The notes: generated from the sequence alone by a model not told the origin. DNA of 64,000 bases from Kingdonia uniflora (GCA_014058105.1 JACGCM010000635.1:868001-932000); one strand, 5' to 3'. Shown: positions 35,945-47,612, counted from the first letter of the stretch. Numbers and translations are program-made.

Positions 35945-36460
35945 AAGGGCATCCGCTGCAGGCTAGCTAAATTAGCCAGCCACGTAGGCTTAATATCAGA
36001 AAAAATAAATAAAAATATGGCATGTAACGAGGGGTAGAAAAGTGCTCTTTTTCAGGGTAGGGATGCATGTGTTAGAGTTTTTTTTTAATTAAAAAGAACA
36101 ATAAAAAATGTTGTGCCAATTCAAGTGGCACAAAACATTTTTTATTATTATTTTTAAATAAAAAAAAAACATTCTTCTATTTTATTTTTTATTATTAAAT
36201 AATTGTCTTTACGGTAAAAACCAAAATTTGTGTGCGACGTCAAGTGCAACACATATACAATAAAACAATAAAAAAAATATTAAACAATGGGCCAGCTGAC
36301 AAACTCTTCCTACAACAGCATCACCATATATAGCCAATGATTTTATGATTTGAAGCACTATTTGAGCGATGCGGATTCTAAAAATGTAGTTTTTGCATGA
36401 TTTGGATTGTTATATTAGCGATAGGTAGCTTGATGCCCATGCTCTAACAACTAATAATAC
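35945..36460. mobile_element. Possible MITE
   Basis: The left side starts aagggcatccgctgcagg and continues gctagctaaattagcc. The right side ends gcttgatgcccatgctct, so gggcatc is inverted at both ends. GAGCATC/GGGCATC-type ends and a GCTA-rich subterminal region are common in plant MITEs. The core is A/T-rich, non-coding, and holds a strong hairpin. The ends match only over a short stretch, so the call is tentative. Confidence 0.4.
36100..36146. repeat. 20-bp stem hairpin
   Basis: aataaaaaatgttgtgcca, a 7-nt spacer attcaag, then tggcacaaaacattttttatt. The arms pair almost perfectly over about 20 bp. It could feed small-RNA production if transcribed. Confidence 0.75.
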
Positions 36461-37684
36461 ATTTAATTTGAAGAGGCACAAATATAAGTTGAAGAATGTG
36501 ATAGGGCCAATAGAATAACTTTGGAACAACATTAACCAATGTTTCATCTTTGTATATTATTAGCCAATGTTAGTTTGCAGGGGGTTAAAACCTATCGGTA
36601 TTGAGCATATTGTTTTTACAATCCTTACTGTCTAACAAACCAAAAGAATAGGTAATTTTCTTATAATTAAAATCTTGAGACTAAACCAAAACTTCCAAAA
36701 TGAATGATCATTGAATGAATTTTAATCTGTTCAAATTTGCATGAACAAAAGGTTGACGCATTCAAATCAACCTTCGGAACTTGAGAATACAATCTTTATA
36801 TTCTAAATCACGCATACTAAAATCTAATCAGTCATCTAAAATCCCAAAATAAACTCTCACCAAGCCTGGAAAACAAAAAACCAAAGTATAATGTGTGACA
36901 TGTCAAATATTGACAGAACTTGATATAAATAAAAATAAGGAAAATAATTTTGCAAGAAAGATTAAATTTAACTTTAAACGGGTAATACCACATAAACTTG
37001 GGAGGAAGGAAGCAAGTAATACTGTACATGAGCTCTTGAGCCATCAAACATCACATCTCACATGGAGTTCTTAAGCTATCAAACTTTACTTGTGACACTG
37101 AAGGTAATACGGCAACCGTAGTCTTTATACCTGAGTTATGACTGATAACATTGTTGATATTGCTTTGTCGAATAAGTATCTAAAAAAAAAAAATTCCTAA
37201 GATTAAATGAAATTAAATATCAAGAATATGAAGCTACTGCAAAAGATTATCCAATTGAATAATATGTGTTAGTTAGATTGCACACATTATCACTATACTG
37301 TAAAATTAGGGTACTTATATGGAAATAAACATAAATAAGGAAAACTATAATTGGGGGCCATAAAATTTCTTACCAATGCCCTTTTTATACTTTCTTTTCT
37401 CAGTTAAAATCTAAATTTATGCATAATGTGGAAAAAGTTGTATCAAACTCTGGACATGATGTGATGGTTATCAATTTATATAATAATCCTAATGTAGCAT
37501 CTACTCTTTCATTTTTAACCCAAGTGCCCATATTGCATGGACTCTCCTGGGTAATTTTTAAATGACAGTTATGTCCGTAGTGACACCCAATCACTTCAAA
37601 CAAAGTGGCTTTCCAATAAATCCTGGGAACTTTCTTAATGAGATGGATGCTCACATAAAGAGCAGCAGGGAACAATAAGCATAT

Positions 37685-38324
37685 TGTTGAGAATCGATGT
37701 AGTTAATCTCAATTCTAAGATAAGAACAATAGGCGGAATCACCGAAACAAGAAATTAGCCAACGAAGAACAAGCACAATTTTACCCAGAGGAGGGAGGTG
37801 GAAAACCCTTTTAGAATAAAAACCACTCCCTGCGAACAATCCACAAATCAATCAAATTGGTTACAATCAATCTCACTCTCAAACTTTCTCAAAGCTTTAA
37901 TGAAGTTCTCACAAACCCTAGAATTATATCTCCTTAATTAAACTCTTATAATCACATAAGAAACACTCTAAGTATCCCTTATATACTTTGGGAGACTTTA
38001 CAAAAATTATGGCTCAAAGGTAGGAATCCCGAGGCAAGCTAACAATCATAACTTAACTTGAAAAAGCTGTAATATGAGGTATATTCGAACAAAAAAATGT
38101 TATATTCGAATAAAACACTTTTTACCACATCTATTCAAATAGAGTCAAATTCTATTTGAAGAGATAAGTCACTGCCTCACCTTGTTCGAACAGGCTAAGG
38201 CCCTGTTCGAACAAAAACACCAAAAAATTGCCAAAATTATATTTTAGCCGCGTCTTGGACCCTCGTGTGTCTTGCGAACATAATGAACTTCCACGAATAC
38301 CAAATTCAAATTCATTACTCAATA
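37685..38324 (-). repeat. 3' LTR of Copia-2
   Basis: 640 bp matching 42218-42848. It is followed at 38325 by atctctcacttg, the complement of a purine-rich tract (caagtgagagat), as expected for the 3' LTR of a minus-strand element. Confidence 0.84.
38084..38211 (-). repeat. TTCGAA motif array in Copia-2 3' LTR
   Basis: Cores at 38084, 38105, 38134 (ttcaaa), 38155 (tttgaa), 38185 and 38206. Intervals: 21, 29, 21, 30, 21. Cores are flanked by cta/ctg on the left and tag/cag on the right. Confidence 0.88.
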
Positions 38325-38399
38325 ATCTCTCACTTGAAATCAAATTTACCGTAACTCGTCTCCATATCTTAATTATGAATTGCTCGCGCTACCCAAAGC

Positions 38400-40200
38400 T
38401 TCACATGACGACCTACAAAAGTTGTGCATGTTGTCAACATCTAGAAAGTCACCATATTCATAAGCATATTGCTCGGATTCACATTAGTATGACGCACCTT
38501 CCTCGAAGAGCGGGCTAATATAATGATATCGAATATGAATATGCTTTGTCCAAGAGTAAAAAACAGCATTCTTCGCCAAGTGTATCGTGCTTGGACTATC
38601 GCTATGCAACTTAGGAAGATATTGGTTCTTGGCGAGATCTTTCATCAACCTTTAAGCCAAACCATATCCTTGTAAGCTTCCGTAGCCGCAATATATTCCA
38701 CCACCGTCATAGACAAAGCTACTATTTTATGTAGCCTTGAAATCCAAGTAACCGCACTGTATCCCAATAAAAATAAGAAGCCACTAGTGTTCTTCGGCCT
38801 ATCAATGTCACCCGCCATATCAGAATCAACGAGACCCTGTAAGCTTATCTGAAAACCCTTATAATATAATTAATATCATATCATGAGTCCCCTTTAGGTA
38901 CCTAAGTAACCATTTCACAGGTTTCCAAGGCTCTCTCCCTGGATTACTCATATAACTACTAACAATTTCCATTGTTTGGACAATATCCGGTCTCGTACAA
39001 ATCATAGCGTACATAAGACTAACCGCTAATGAATAAGGAATCATCCGAGTCTTATCGTGAACCTTCTTTATCTTCAGAAAATATTGCTTTGTCAATTTAA
39101 AGTGACCACCCAATGGTATACTAGCGACCTTCGAACCATCCATATCAAACCGCCTAAGTACTTTTCCGATGTACTCAACTTGAGATAATTTTAATTCTCG
39201 TCACTTTCTATCTCATGTAATACTCATACCAAGAACTTGTTTTGCAGCACCCAAGTCCTTCATTAAAAACTCCTGGGATAACTGGTCCTTCGACTTGATA
39301 ATCTCTCCCATGTTAATACTTGCTACCAACGTACATATCATCTACATAAAGAAGTTGAATGATATACGAGTTTCACATATTCTTGATAAAATAGCAATGA
39401 TCCGCATTGCTTTTAGAAAAGATATTTTTGGACATGAACTGTTTGAACTTTAAATACCACAGTCTCATCCCGTGTTTCAAACAGTATAAGATATTCCTGA
39501 GCCTATAAAGTACTAGATCTTCTTTCCCTTTGACTGCATACCCTTTTGGATGCTTCATATAGATTTCTTCATCAAGATAACTATAAAGAAATATTGTCTT
39601 GACATCAAGATACTCAAGACGTAAATCTTTAGCTGCAACTATATTCATCACAACCCGAATAGTAGACATCATCACAGCAGAAGCAAAGATCTCACCAAAA
39701 TCAGCGCCTTCCTTCTGTAGAAAGCCCTTCAGCACAAGTCTAGCCTTAAATCTCATTGAACCATCAAATTCCTGTATAGCTACTTGTTGTACAATTCTCT
39801 CTTCCCTTTCAGCCACCAAAATAAGTCCCAAGTTTGATTTACTAACAAAGGTTGTATCTTATCATCTATAAAAAATTGCCACTTACTCTTGGCCACCACA
39901 TCTAAAGTCTCCTTATAACTTTCTGGTTCACTATCATCCGTAAGTAACAAATGTTGTAAGGAGTTAACGTACCTTGCCAAAGTTTTCATGTGTCTCAGCT
40001 CCTTTCGAAGTGTTATTGGAATGTCTAGATCAATAGGTTCCTCATTTTGATTCAGTGTATTGGACTCAATCATAACTTTTTCTTCGGCCTCATGAGAGGG
40101 TTCAAATTTAATGTCGACTCTTTCTGTTGCTTTACTTCAATTCATTTCCACAGGTACTATGAAGTCTTTATACAAAACTTCATCACTAAATGTAACATTT
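38400..40200 (-). pseudogene. RT and RNase H of Copia-2
   Basis: On the minus strand: the region before RT (40073-39800) carries SKWQFFIDDKIQPL and NQTWDL. RT: MRFKARLVLKGFLQKEG, DVKTIFLYSYLDEEIYMKHP, LRNILYCLKHGMRLWYLKFK, and the catalytic YVDD at 39337-39348. After it come MIPYSLAVSLMYAMICTRPD and WLLRYLKGTHD (near 39050-38880), the usual link to RNase H. RNase H (38860-38400) is broken. The sequence resembles Tnt1/Tork pol. Frameshifts and stops lie near 39373 and 38859, so it is inactive, but many motifs are intact. Confidence 0.8.
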
Positions 40201-41400
40201 CAGCTCCGGATGACTTTTTGATTCTTCGCATCCCAAAATTGGTTCCCAAACTCATCACCACTATATCCAATAAATATGTACTTTGTTAACTTTGTATCCA
40301 ACTTGGTCATTGTATTTGAATTATCAAGCACATATGAGATACAACAAAAAATACGCAAGAATGAGATATTTACCTATTTACCAATCCATGCTTCTTCAAG
40401 CAATCCAAAGTCCAAAACTGCCAAAGGCCCTCTGTTTATCAAGTACACCGCCATAATAACCTCATCCACCCAAAAAAAATTGGCTTCCTGTTGAGTCTCA
40501 TACTTCTCGCTCTCTCATTTTTGCTTCGATTCACGTGTTCTACAACACAATTTTGTTGTGGTGTTCCAGGAATAGTCTGAAGTTGCCTAATCCCATTTAA
40601 TATTCATAAGTCTTTAAACTCGTCACTACAGTACCCGCCCCCATTATCTAACTTAAGGCACTTCAGTTTTAAGCCAGTTTTAATTTTAACTAGAGCCTTA
40701 CACTTCTTGAACCTAACAAACACATCCGATTTGTTCACCAAAAAGTAGACCCACAATTTACAAGTAGTGTCATTGATGAAAGTAACATATTAATGAGAAC
40801 TGCCAAGAGAAGATACCTTAGTTGTCCCCCATAGATCTATATGGACAAGATCTTTTTTTTAGATTAACCATCTGGTTTTAGAAAACTAACCTTCTTCTAC
40901 TTTAAAAGGATACACTCTTCACAAAACTTAGGATCAACCTCTTCAAGACCTGGAGTGGTTACGCAAATAGTAGAAATTGTGCCTTGCATTGTATATAACG
41001 TTCCTTGATTTAAGCCCCAAGCTACTACCATAGCAGCTCACTTTATGATGTTCCTAAAATTATCTCCAAATGTGCTTACATATCCACCATGATCCACCAA
41101 TTGGCTAACCGAGATATGTTTATGCCCCAATTTGGGTATGAGATACACATTCTTTTGAATCAACATCACCCCCTAAGTCAGCTTCAATTTTGTATTTCCA
41201 TTTCCAATAATATTGTGCGCATTATTGTCTACTATGAAGACCGTAAAGAACTTGCCTTCACTAATATTGGTTAGGAAACCTCCGTTTACAGCAGCATAGA
41301 ATGAGGCACCTGAATCAACTATCCATGACTCACTTACATCGTTGCATAAAAGAAAAAAAACCTCATCAGAACTAACCTCCTCAGTGAGATTCATTATATA
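40200..41400 (-). pseudogene. Protease and integrase of Copia-2
   Basis: The minus frame 41394-41173 reads MNLTEEVSSDEVFFLLCNDV and then ESWIVDSGASFYAAVNGG, the copia protease active site with Asp-Ser-Gly, and later NNAHNIIGNGNTKLKL. Integrase pieces follow to about 40200 in several frames (for example the complement of the segment near 40560-40640, with an NGxxERxNR-like region near 40500-40540). They are too broken to map the catalytic triad by eye. Confidence 0.65.
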
Positions 41401-42150
41401 TTCATCCTCGTCATGATCTTTCTTGGGAGAATTATAATCACGCTTGAAATGACCCTTATTTCCTCTGCTTCAACACGTACTGGGCAGCTTGGGCCTTCCC
41501 CTCAATTGTGAGTGACCTCTTCCATTCTTTGGCCCCTTTTTAAAGGACCTCCTTCTTTCCTCATCATTCAAAACACTGTCGCTTGAACTCAAATAGGGTT
41601 CTAGAGTTTTTAGCTTATTCTCTTCACTAAAAATTGACAAGACTATGGTGCCAAATTTAATTGTTTATTTCCCCAATAAATTATCTACTGTAGCAATAAG
41701 CCGTTCCCACCTCTCAATCATTTTCCTTAAAAGAGGTCACGCTCTAACCTCCTTGGCGAAAGTAATTTTTACGGATTGTAATTGAGCATGAATTGTATTA
41801 AGCTCACTAATGTAAGCTTGCACGCTACCATTTCCTTCATCTTTAAAGTAAAAAAATGGCGCAATAGATGCACCTTATCTGCCCCAGATGATTCCAAGCA
41901 CAAAGAGGATAACATCTCCATCAACCCCTTCTTTTTCACAACTTGGATATCATATGTAGAATCTAAGATGATAACGCCAATCGTGAGGCTTCAAGCACCT
42001 TGCGATCAATGCCCACCTACTTTGCTGCATCATGATCTACCAGTTTTATCTCAATCCCAACCTGTGGTAAGTCAAGATCCTTCTGTTAGAGATAGTCCAC
42101 TATATGCATTATCCACACTCTAAAATTTGACCCATTAAACTTTACAATCT
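41400..42150 (-). pseudogene. gag of Copia-2
   Basis: Positionally and by comparison with the better kept copy at 59461-58923 this is a UBN2-type copia gag: the complement of 41790-41700 has the sequence that in the other copy reads AHISEFNTIHAQLESV. The zinc knuckle region near 41470-41440 has lost its Cys/His pattern. Stops are frequent. Confidence 0.6.
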
Positions 42151-42202
42151 TCAATTTCACTTTATCGGCTATCGTTCATCACCACACAAGCCCAAAACTA
42201 AG

Positions 42203-42215
42203 TGTTCTAATACCA
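42203..42215 (-). other. Primer-binding site of Copia-2
   Basis: On the minus strand tggtattagaaca follows the LTR end (gattctcaaca) after two bases. It matches the tggtatcagagc primer site for initiator tRNA-Met with few differences. Confidence 0.8.
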
Positions 42216-42217
42216 GT

Positions 42218-42848
42218 TGTTGAGAATCGAGGTAGTTAATCTCATTTTTACTATAAAACAATAAGTGAGGTTGCCAAAATAAGAAATTAACCAACGCAGA
42301 ACAAACACAAGTTTATCCAGAGGAGGGAAGTGGAAAACCCTTTCGTATGAAAATCCACTTCTCGCAAACAATCAATCCAATAGGTTACAATCAATCACAC
42401 TTTCAAGATTTCTTAAAGCTTTAATGAAGTTCTTACAAACTCTACAATTATCTCTCACGAATTAAACTCTTATATTCACATAAGAAGCACTCTAAGTATC
42501 CCTCATGTACTGGGGATGACTTTGCAAAAGTACAGGCTCAAAAGTATGAATCACGAGACAGGCTAAGGATCACAACTTAACTTGAAAAAGTTGTAATATG
42601 AGGTTTATTCCAATAGAGAAAAGTTTTTTACAAATAGAACCCTTTCTGCCAAATCTATTCGAATAGAGTCAATTTCTATTTGAATAGATAATTTAGTGCC
42701 TTACCTTGATCAAATAGGCTAAAGCCCTAATCGAATAGTAACACCAAAAAATCACCAAAATAATATTTTAATTTCATCTTTGACCTTTGTTCGTCCCACA
42801 AACGTAATGAACTTCCACGAACACCAAATTCGAATTCATTACTAAACA
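42218..42848 (-). repeat. 5' LTR of Copia-2
   Basis: 631 bp, tgttgagaatcgaggtag ... attactaaaca on the + strand, aligned to 37685-38324. Confidence 0.84.
42608..42735 (-). repeat. TTCGAA motif array in Copia-2 5' LTR
   Basis: Cores or mutated cores at 42608 (ttccaa), 42629 (tacaaa), 42658 (ttcgaa), 42679 (tttgaa), 42709 (atcaaa) and 42730 (atcgaa). Intervals: 21, 29, 21, 30, 21, the same as in the other LTR. Confidence 0.82.
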
Positions 42849-43238
42849 CACACCTATTAACTTTTGATTGCCTCCACTAAAAAGGGATTTTTCATGAAGT
42901 ATTAAAGACTTCAAATAACTCTAACCCAACTAACTGGAGCATATTCTCCAACATGGTTTAATGATTTTTTTCGTAAAAGAGAGAAAGTTCAATGGGGTAT
43001 TCTATAAAAATAAAAGGGAATAAATTTATTTCATAAAAGGCTAATTCAACTATTACATAAAATGCCAATTTATAGGTAAAATTGTTACAAATTCTGCTGC
43101 AACTATTAGGAATAGGACACTCTTAAATTTAAAAACATATAATACTACTTACTCTCCAACACTCCCCCATGTTAAAGTGGACATATAATGGTTGCGTCAA
43201 GGTGGATTATAATAAGAAAAAGAAATAGATAGACCTTT
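42849..43238 (-). other. Possible remnant of another copia LTR end
   Basis: The stretch ends with tctccaaca (to 43161) followed by ctcccccatgtta. The pattern LTR end ...ccaaca plus a complement polypurine tract is what minus-strand copia elements show (compare 22261-22278). No matching second LTR was found in the window. An unexplained second tctccaaca is at about 42943-42951. Confidence 0.3.
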
Positions 43239-43243
43239 ATAAG

Positions 43244-43828
43244 GTTACAATCACTCCCTCACTTATAAAAAATTCAAACTCCCCATAAGTAATCCGCAAT
43301 CGAATTGCGATTAACCAAATAGAAGAGTTAATACGAAGAACAAACAATTTGGCAAGAAAATTTTCCTTTTAGAGCTTCAATTGCTCAATAATTTAATTTT
43401 AATTATATTTCTCTTCAAACCCTCAGTCTCTCTTATAAAACTTGGATCCTCTCTCTTTGCCTAACCTTACCCTTTAATGGGGGTTACAAGTTTCTAGTAA
43501 CAAAATTAGACAAAAATACCCTTTCCATGACCTTAAATTATGTTAAGTCGTACCTCTGTTCAATGAGAACAATTCTCTTTTCGAATAGAACTCACTGAAC
43601 CCATTCTATTCAAATAAAAATATAATTTAATGGAATAGAATTGGGTCTCCTCGAATAGACCCAAAATTCTATTCAAATAGACTGGGTATACAAGTTTCTG
43701 TTCGAATAGAATAATTGTATTTTTATTCAAACAGGAGTTGTTTTGTTCAATAAAAATAGTGTTTATTAGAACATAAGACTCCTTTTGTCCATTTCTAAAG
43801 GGGTTTGTGTTTTGATACTCCTAGATCA
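43244..43828 (-). repeat. 3' LTR of the Reina-like element
   Basis: 585 bp ending cctagatca on the + strand, similar to 46541-47068 over its length. It is followed by tggctccctcttttaggag (43829-43847), the complement of a purine-rich tract, as expected. Confidence 0.78.
43559..43751 (-). repeat. TTCGAA motif array in Reina-like 3' LTR
   Basis: Cores or variants at 43559 (ttcaat), 43580, 43609 (ttcaaa), 43630 (atggaa), 43650 (ctcgaa), 43672 (ttcaaa), 43701, 43726 (ttcaaa) and 43746 (ttcaat). Intervals: 21, 29, 21, 20, 22, 29, 25, 20. Confidence 0.82.
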
Positions 43829-43999
43829 TGGCTCCCTCTTTTAGGAGCCTTGAGCTCTTGTTCTGGCTGAAACTAGAGTAGAGGGAATTTGACTATGCCC
43901 ATTTACCTTTTGTACCACTTTGACTTGCTAGGTAGTTGACCTTACTTTCTAACGCAGAATGACACGATAGTACCCCATCTTTTATCATGAACCTTTCTT

Positions 44000-44607
44000 T
44001 CTAGAATACCATCCTCCTACAACGGATCTTCTCTTTCTATCCATAAGTCATCAACTGATGATAAGAAAGTATCGATTGTAGAGTCTTCATCTAAAAGAGA
44101 TGGCTCAATCAGCTTTAAAGGCCCGATATTAAACACTGAATACATCTTCATAAAAGGTGGAAAATCTAATTAGAATACGTTGTCACCAATCTTCTTGGGT
44201 ATCATAAACAATCCATAACGGATAGGCTCGAGCTTCTTACCTTCTACTTTAAGTCATTCCTTACCCAAATGCATCCAAACTAGGTCACCCTCTTTAAAAG
44301 TATACTCAACCCGATGTTTGTTGCGACGAGCCTTATAGTTCACTTGAGATGTGTTACATAGAACGCAACTACAAAAAATATGAGCAGTATCCACCTGCAT
44401 CTTCGGTCAGTAAACGTAGCGCCGTTAAAACAAAAGTATTTGCTCAACCTCGAAATGACCTATAACCTGGGAATAATGAGCCTCTTTAATCCAATAGAAA
44501 TAGTATCCACCATCTGGAATACATAGAAGAATACTCCTGTAAAACAAACCATCTTGCATTTCATACTCACATGTTTTACTTTGTAGCAACTTCTGGTGAA
44601 TTACCAT
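44000..44607 (-). pseudogene. Integrase ends joined by a core deletion
   Basis: From 44607 the minus strand reads the zinc-binding domain (MQDGLFYRSILLCIPDGG, WIKEAHYSQVIGHF with the two His, then RRYVYWPKMQV and CSCVLCNTS with the two Cys). Immediately afterwards, near 44340, it continues with YKARRNKHRVEYTFKEGDLV, the end part of integrase. The catalytic core between these parts, usually 150 or more residues, is absent. The tail runs to about 44000 (IGDNVF, MYSVFNIGPLKLIEPSL). Confidence 0.7.
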
Positions 44608-44765
44608 ATGCCCTTTGTGATCATCATATCCTACAAGATACTCTGACGGAACAATAGGTTATATCTACATAGCTACCAACATAGCAGAAATAGTTGGTAA
44701 TGGGGGACGAGATAACCTGTTAGTAATTTATTGTTCATTTCCTTATAATTGATAATCAAGGGGAA

Positions 44766-45250
44766 TTATTGTAGATACGACATCCACTTTATCAGGCAAG
44801 CTTGTTGTAGCTTAAACTTCGCAACTAAAAATTGGAATGGTTTCTGATCAGAATGTACCACAACCACCTCCTGGAACATCCCAATTTCAGTTTGCTGCTT
44901 AGAATATATTATCGTCGTAGACAATACTTTAGACGATGTACCCTCTTGAACCGGTCGTAGCAATAACATAAACTTTCCACTTGCATTAGCCAATCACCTA
45001 AGTCGCCGTTATTTAATTATTCATGATGACATGCTCCTTTCAAGCATTGATATGGAACTCCTTTCCCTCCATCACAGGACGATGCTTGTGAGCTTTACAG
45101 TAATAAATCACATCACGGTCCCAAAGATAAGGGCTACCCAAGATGACCTAACACACATCTAAAGGAACCATCTCATATATCACGTCGCCAATAAATCTTT
45201 CAGTGATTGTAAACTTAAATGTACACTACTTTGTGATCATCAACACCGCG
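44766..45250 (-). pseudogene. Protease joined to RNase H, RT deleted
   Basis: Reading on the minus strand from 45250, a protease-like piece (LGSPYLWDRDVIYYCKAHKH, EGKEFHINA) is followed within about 100 bp by an RNase H-like part (MANASGKFMLLLRPVQEGTS, VVHSDQKPFQFLVAKFKLQQ). The RT that belongs between them is missing. This explains the small size of the element. Confidence 0.6.
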
Positions 45251-45651
45251 TCTTTCAGAATTTAACCCAGGCCATACGGCTTAGGATGAGCTGTAATATT
45301 CAAACCCATTTTTCTCACTAACTCCTTATAAATCTAGTTATTCTGACTACTTAGATAAATAATGGCCACTACTAAGGTTTGTTTCACCTAAATATTGACA
45401 TAAAAAAGTTATTCCCGACTCTCCTCCTCGATAGCCATAGTTTGCGAAAACAAAAGAGTTAGGTTAGGATTCGGTTTTTCTAAATCTGGGAAGTCAACAA
45501 CCACTATGGCTACAACATATCTCTCTTTTTTGCTGTTCTCCTCCTTCTGCATAAGCTCTAGGTGAAGTTTCCAGCATTTATCTTAAATATGCCCACTCAT
45601 TCTTTTCGATGAAGACCCTTCTCCTTTGGCCTCTCCCTTATGCTCGTTCTT

Positions 45652-45981
45652 TCAACTAGACTTATGCCCCGACTTGTTCATGTCATCTTCCTTGTCACTC
45701 TTCAAATACTTGGCTACAATTACAATTGTTTTTACCGTAACATCTTTGATATTTTCCACATTAAAAAGTTTCAGCTCCCTTCTAATGCACTCTGACAAAC
45801 CCCTTCTATATTTTATGAACACCTCATACTCGTCCATATCAATGTTCAAAACCAAAGCTCGGTTATGAAACTCCGTAGTGAACTCTTGTATGGATTGACC
45901 ATACTTTTGGTGCAAATGATGCCATTTGAACCATTTTTCTTGCACATACCCAATAGGATAAAATTTCTTCTTCACCAACAC
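45652..45981 (-). pseudogene. gag fragment of the Reina-like element
   Basis: Open for 109 codons: FYPIGYVQEKWFKWHHLHQK, YGQSIQEFTTEFHNRALVL, IKYRRGLSECIRRELKLFNV. This is the typical gypsy gag core (W...L.Q...V.EYT.EF..........Y..GL...I...L). The frame has no zinc knuckle and is bounded by stops. Confidence 0.75.
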
Positions 45982-46540
45982 CTTGAACTCCTTTCTAACT
46001 CAAGCCTTCTCCTTCTTGGCGCTTCTTATAGGACTTCTACCAAGTAAGTGCAGGAGATACAAATTTAAATGTAGAAAAACATATTTTTTGAGTATTTGAA
46101 TATTCGTAAACTAAAAAATATGTCTCTAACCTATTTAACCAATTATCAAATTTCTCAGCATCGATTGAACCGTCCAATACCAGAATTTTAATTTAAAAAT
46201 TTATACAAAGATTACGCATAGGATTCATGGACCTACCAATAATCGGTCTCTCCTTGATGGATTTGGCATCACTAAAATCAATATCTACCTCCTCGTTATC
46301 CTCGTCTCTCTGCTTTGTCGCGAGGTTTCACAAGATGTAATTGCTCTGCCAACTCCCCTAGAGTAGTAGTTAGGTAAGAAACTTTTGTTTCCAGCTTCCT
46401 GAGTTGATCTTCGAAATCGTATATCTTTGAATTTGTCATCTTCTTCGAGCTAGGTTTTTAGTGAATCCTCAATGGACCCACTAGAATCTCTTTCGTTTAC
46501 TTGAGTCGGTCTTGTATAGAGACCATAAACAGCAACCCCC

Positions 46541-47068
46541 TGAGAATCGTTACTTGAAAATCGGATACCACTTAATCCATAATTAAATTGAGATTAACCT
46601 AATCAAAGAATTAATGCAAAGAACAAACAATTTTGTGGCTGAATTTCACTTTCAAAGCTTCAATTGCTCAATAATTTGATTTCAATTGAATTCATCTTCA
46701 AACCCTGAGCCTCTCTTACAAAACTTGGATATTTTTTCTTTGCCTAGACTTACCTTTTAATGGAGGTTACAAATTTATAGTTACAAAATCAGACAAAAAT
46801 GCCCTTCCCACGATCTAAAATAATGATAAGTCGGGCCTCTGTTCGAATAGAACAATTCTCTATTCGAACAGGGCTCACATAACCCATTCTGCTCAAATAG
46901 AAATAATGTTTATTTGAATAGAACTAGGTCTATTTGAATAGAGCCAAAAGTCTATTTGAATAGAATAGGCAGGCTAGTCTCTATTCGAATTGAACAAACG
47001 TCTATTCGAGCAAAAGACTCCTTTTGTCAATTTTTAAAGGGGTTTAGTGCCTAGATCCTCCTAGATCA
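46541..47068 (-). repeat. 5' LTR of the Reina-like element
   Basis: 528 bp, tgagaatcgttacttg ... cctagatca on the + strand. A clear tRNA primer site was not recognised next to it (the minus strand reads gggggttgctgtttatgg after the LTR). Confidence 0.75.
46842..47010 (-). repeat. TTCGAA motif array in Reina-like 5' LTR
   Basis: Cores or variants at 46842, 46863, 46892 (ctcaaa), 46913 (tttgaa), 46933 (tttgaa), 46955 (tttgaa), 46984 and 47005 (ttcgag). Intervals: 21, 29, 21, 20, 22, 29, 21. Confidence 0.88.
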
Positions 47069-47243
47069 ATAAGATAGATAAAACTTCTTCTAGACAATCT
47101 ATTTATAATAGTAAAAATACTTCAAAGCATCTCACCTCCCTTGTAAAATTTGTGGCAGTAATCTTGACATACCATTTCTCTCACACGTACTCGTAAAATA
47201 AGTGGCACCTACTAGTGTGCATGTCTTCTTTGGGGTCAATAAC

Positions 47244-47612
47244 TCAATGATTAGTAAACGGATTAACAAGCCCATCATAAATCTCTTCCTCTTTGTCAAA
47301 TTCTGAGATTGGTGGAGATGTAAGATTTTTTCCGTGGCCGATAACCTTTGGTTCGACCAATTTCACCAAATTTATGCCAGTTCTCTTCGCATCGACTAAA
47401 AATCCCTTTAGAATTTCACCACGTCCATGCCTGAGACTTCCACTCACCAGTTTTTTACCATTAATAACCAATAAAACTTGAGACGAATTTTCCTCAATAG
47501 TTGGGAGTGGGGTGTTTTGCGCTAACAAATTCACGAGGAAAAATTCCACTAATTCCTCAAACCTCCTCAATAATAATGCAACGACTGATTTTAAACTCTT
47601 TCCCTTTGTCAT
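47244..47612 (-). CDS. gag-position open frame, unknown
   Basis: 122 codons from MTKGKSLKSVVALLLRRFEE to VNPFTNH, 35 bp after the primer-binding site. The start resembles the N-terminal helix (coil) of some gypsy gag proteins; later it reads GHGKNLTSPPISEFDKEEEI. No zinc finger. I take it as the N-terminal part of a truncated gag on the basis of position. Confidence 0.4.
   Translation of the reverse strand: MTKGKSLKSVVALLLRRFEELVEFFLVNLLAQNTPLPTIEENSSQVLLVINGKKLVSGSLRHGRGEILKGFLVDAKRTGINLVKLVEPKVIGHGKNLTSPPISEFDKEEEIYDGLVNPFTNH

Larger units (their letters stand above)
35730..37684. other. Unassigned spacer with one MITE-like element
   Basis: Apart from the MITE-like element at 35945-36460 I see no recognisable feature. 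Minus frames at 37047-36832 (71 codons) and 37675-37400 (91 codons) have no known motif. Confidence 0.35.
37685..42848 (-). mobile_element. Tork-like Ty1/copia element (Copia-2)
   Basis: LTRs at 37685-38324 and 42218-42848 start tgttgagaatcg on the + strand. A primer site complementary to initiator tRNA-Met lies inside the right LTR (42203-42215), fixing the minus orientation. Gag, protease, integrase, RT and RNase H remnants follow in copia order from right to left. The flanks are catat (37680-37684) and cacac (42849-42853), possibly one target duplication altered by two transitions. A second member of the family is at 54445 onward. Confidence 0.87.
43244..47068 (-). mobile_element. Deleted Ty3/gypsy element (Reina-like)
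   Basis: LTRs at 43244-43828 and 46541-47068. Flanks ataag at 43239-43243 and 47069-47073 are identical, supporting the ends. The 2.7-kb inside carries gag, protease, RNase H, integrase zinc finger and integrase C-terminus on the minus strand, but no RT palm and no integrase core. The integrase tail (FKEGDLVWMHLGKE, then MYSVFNIGPLKL) resembles that of Reina/Galadriel-type elements; this assignment is by eye. The left LTR has an extra ~7 bp near its start relative to the right one. Confidence 0.75.
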
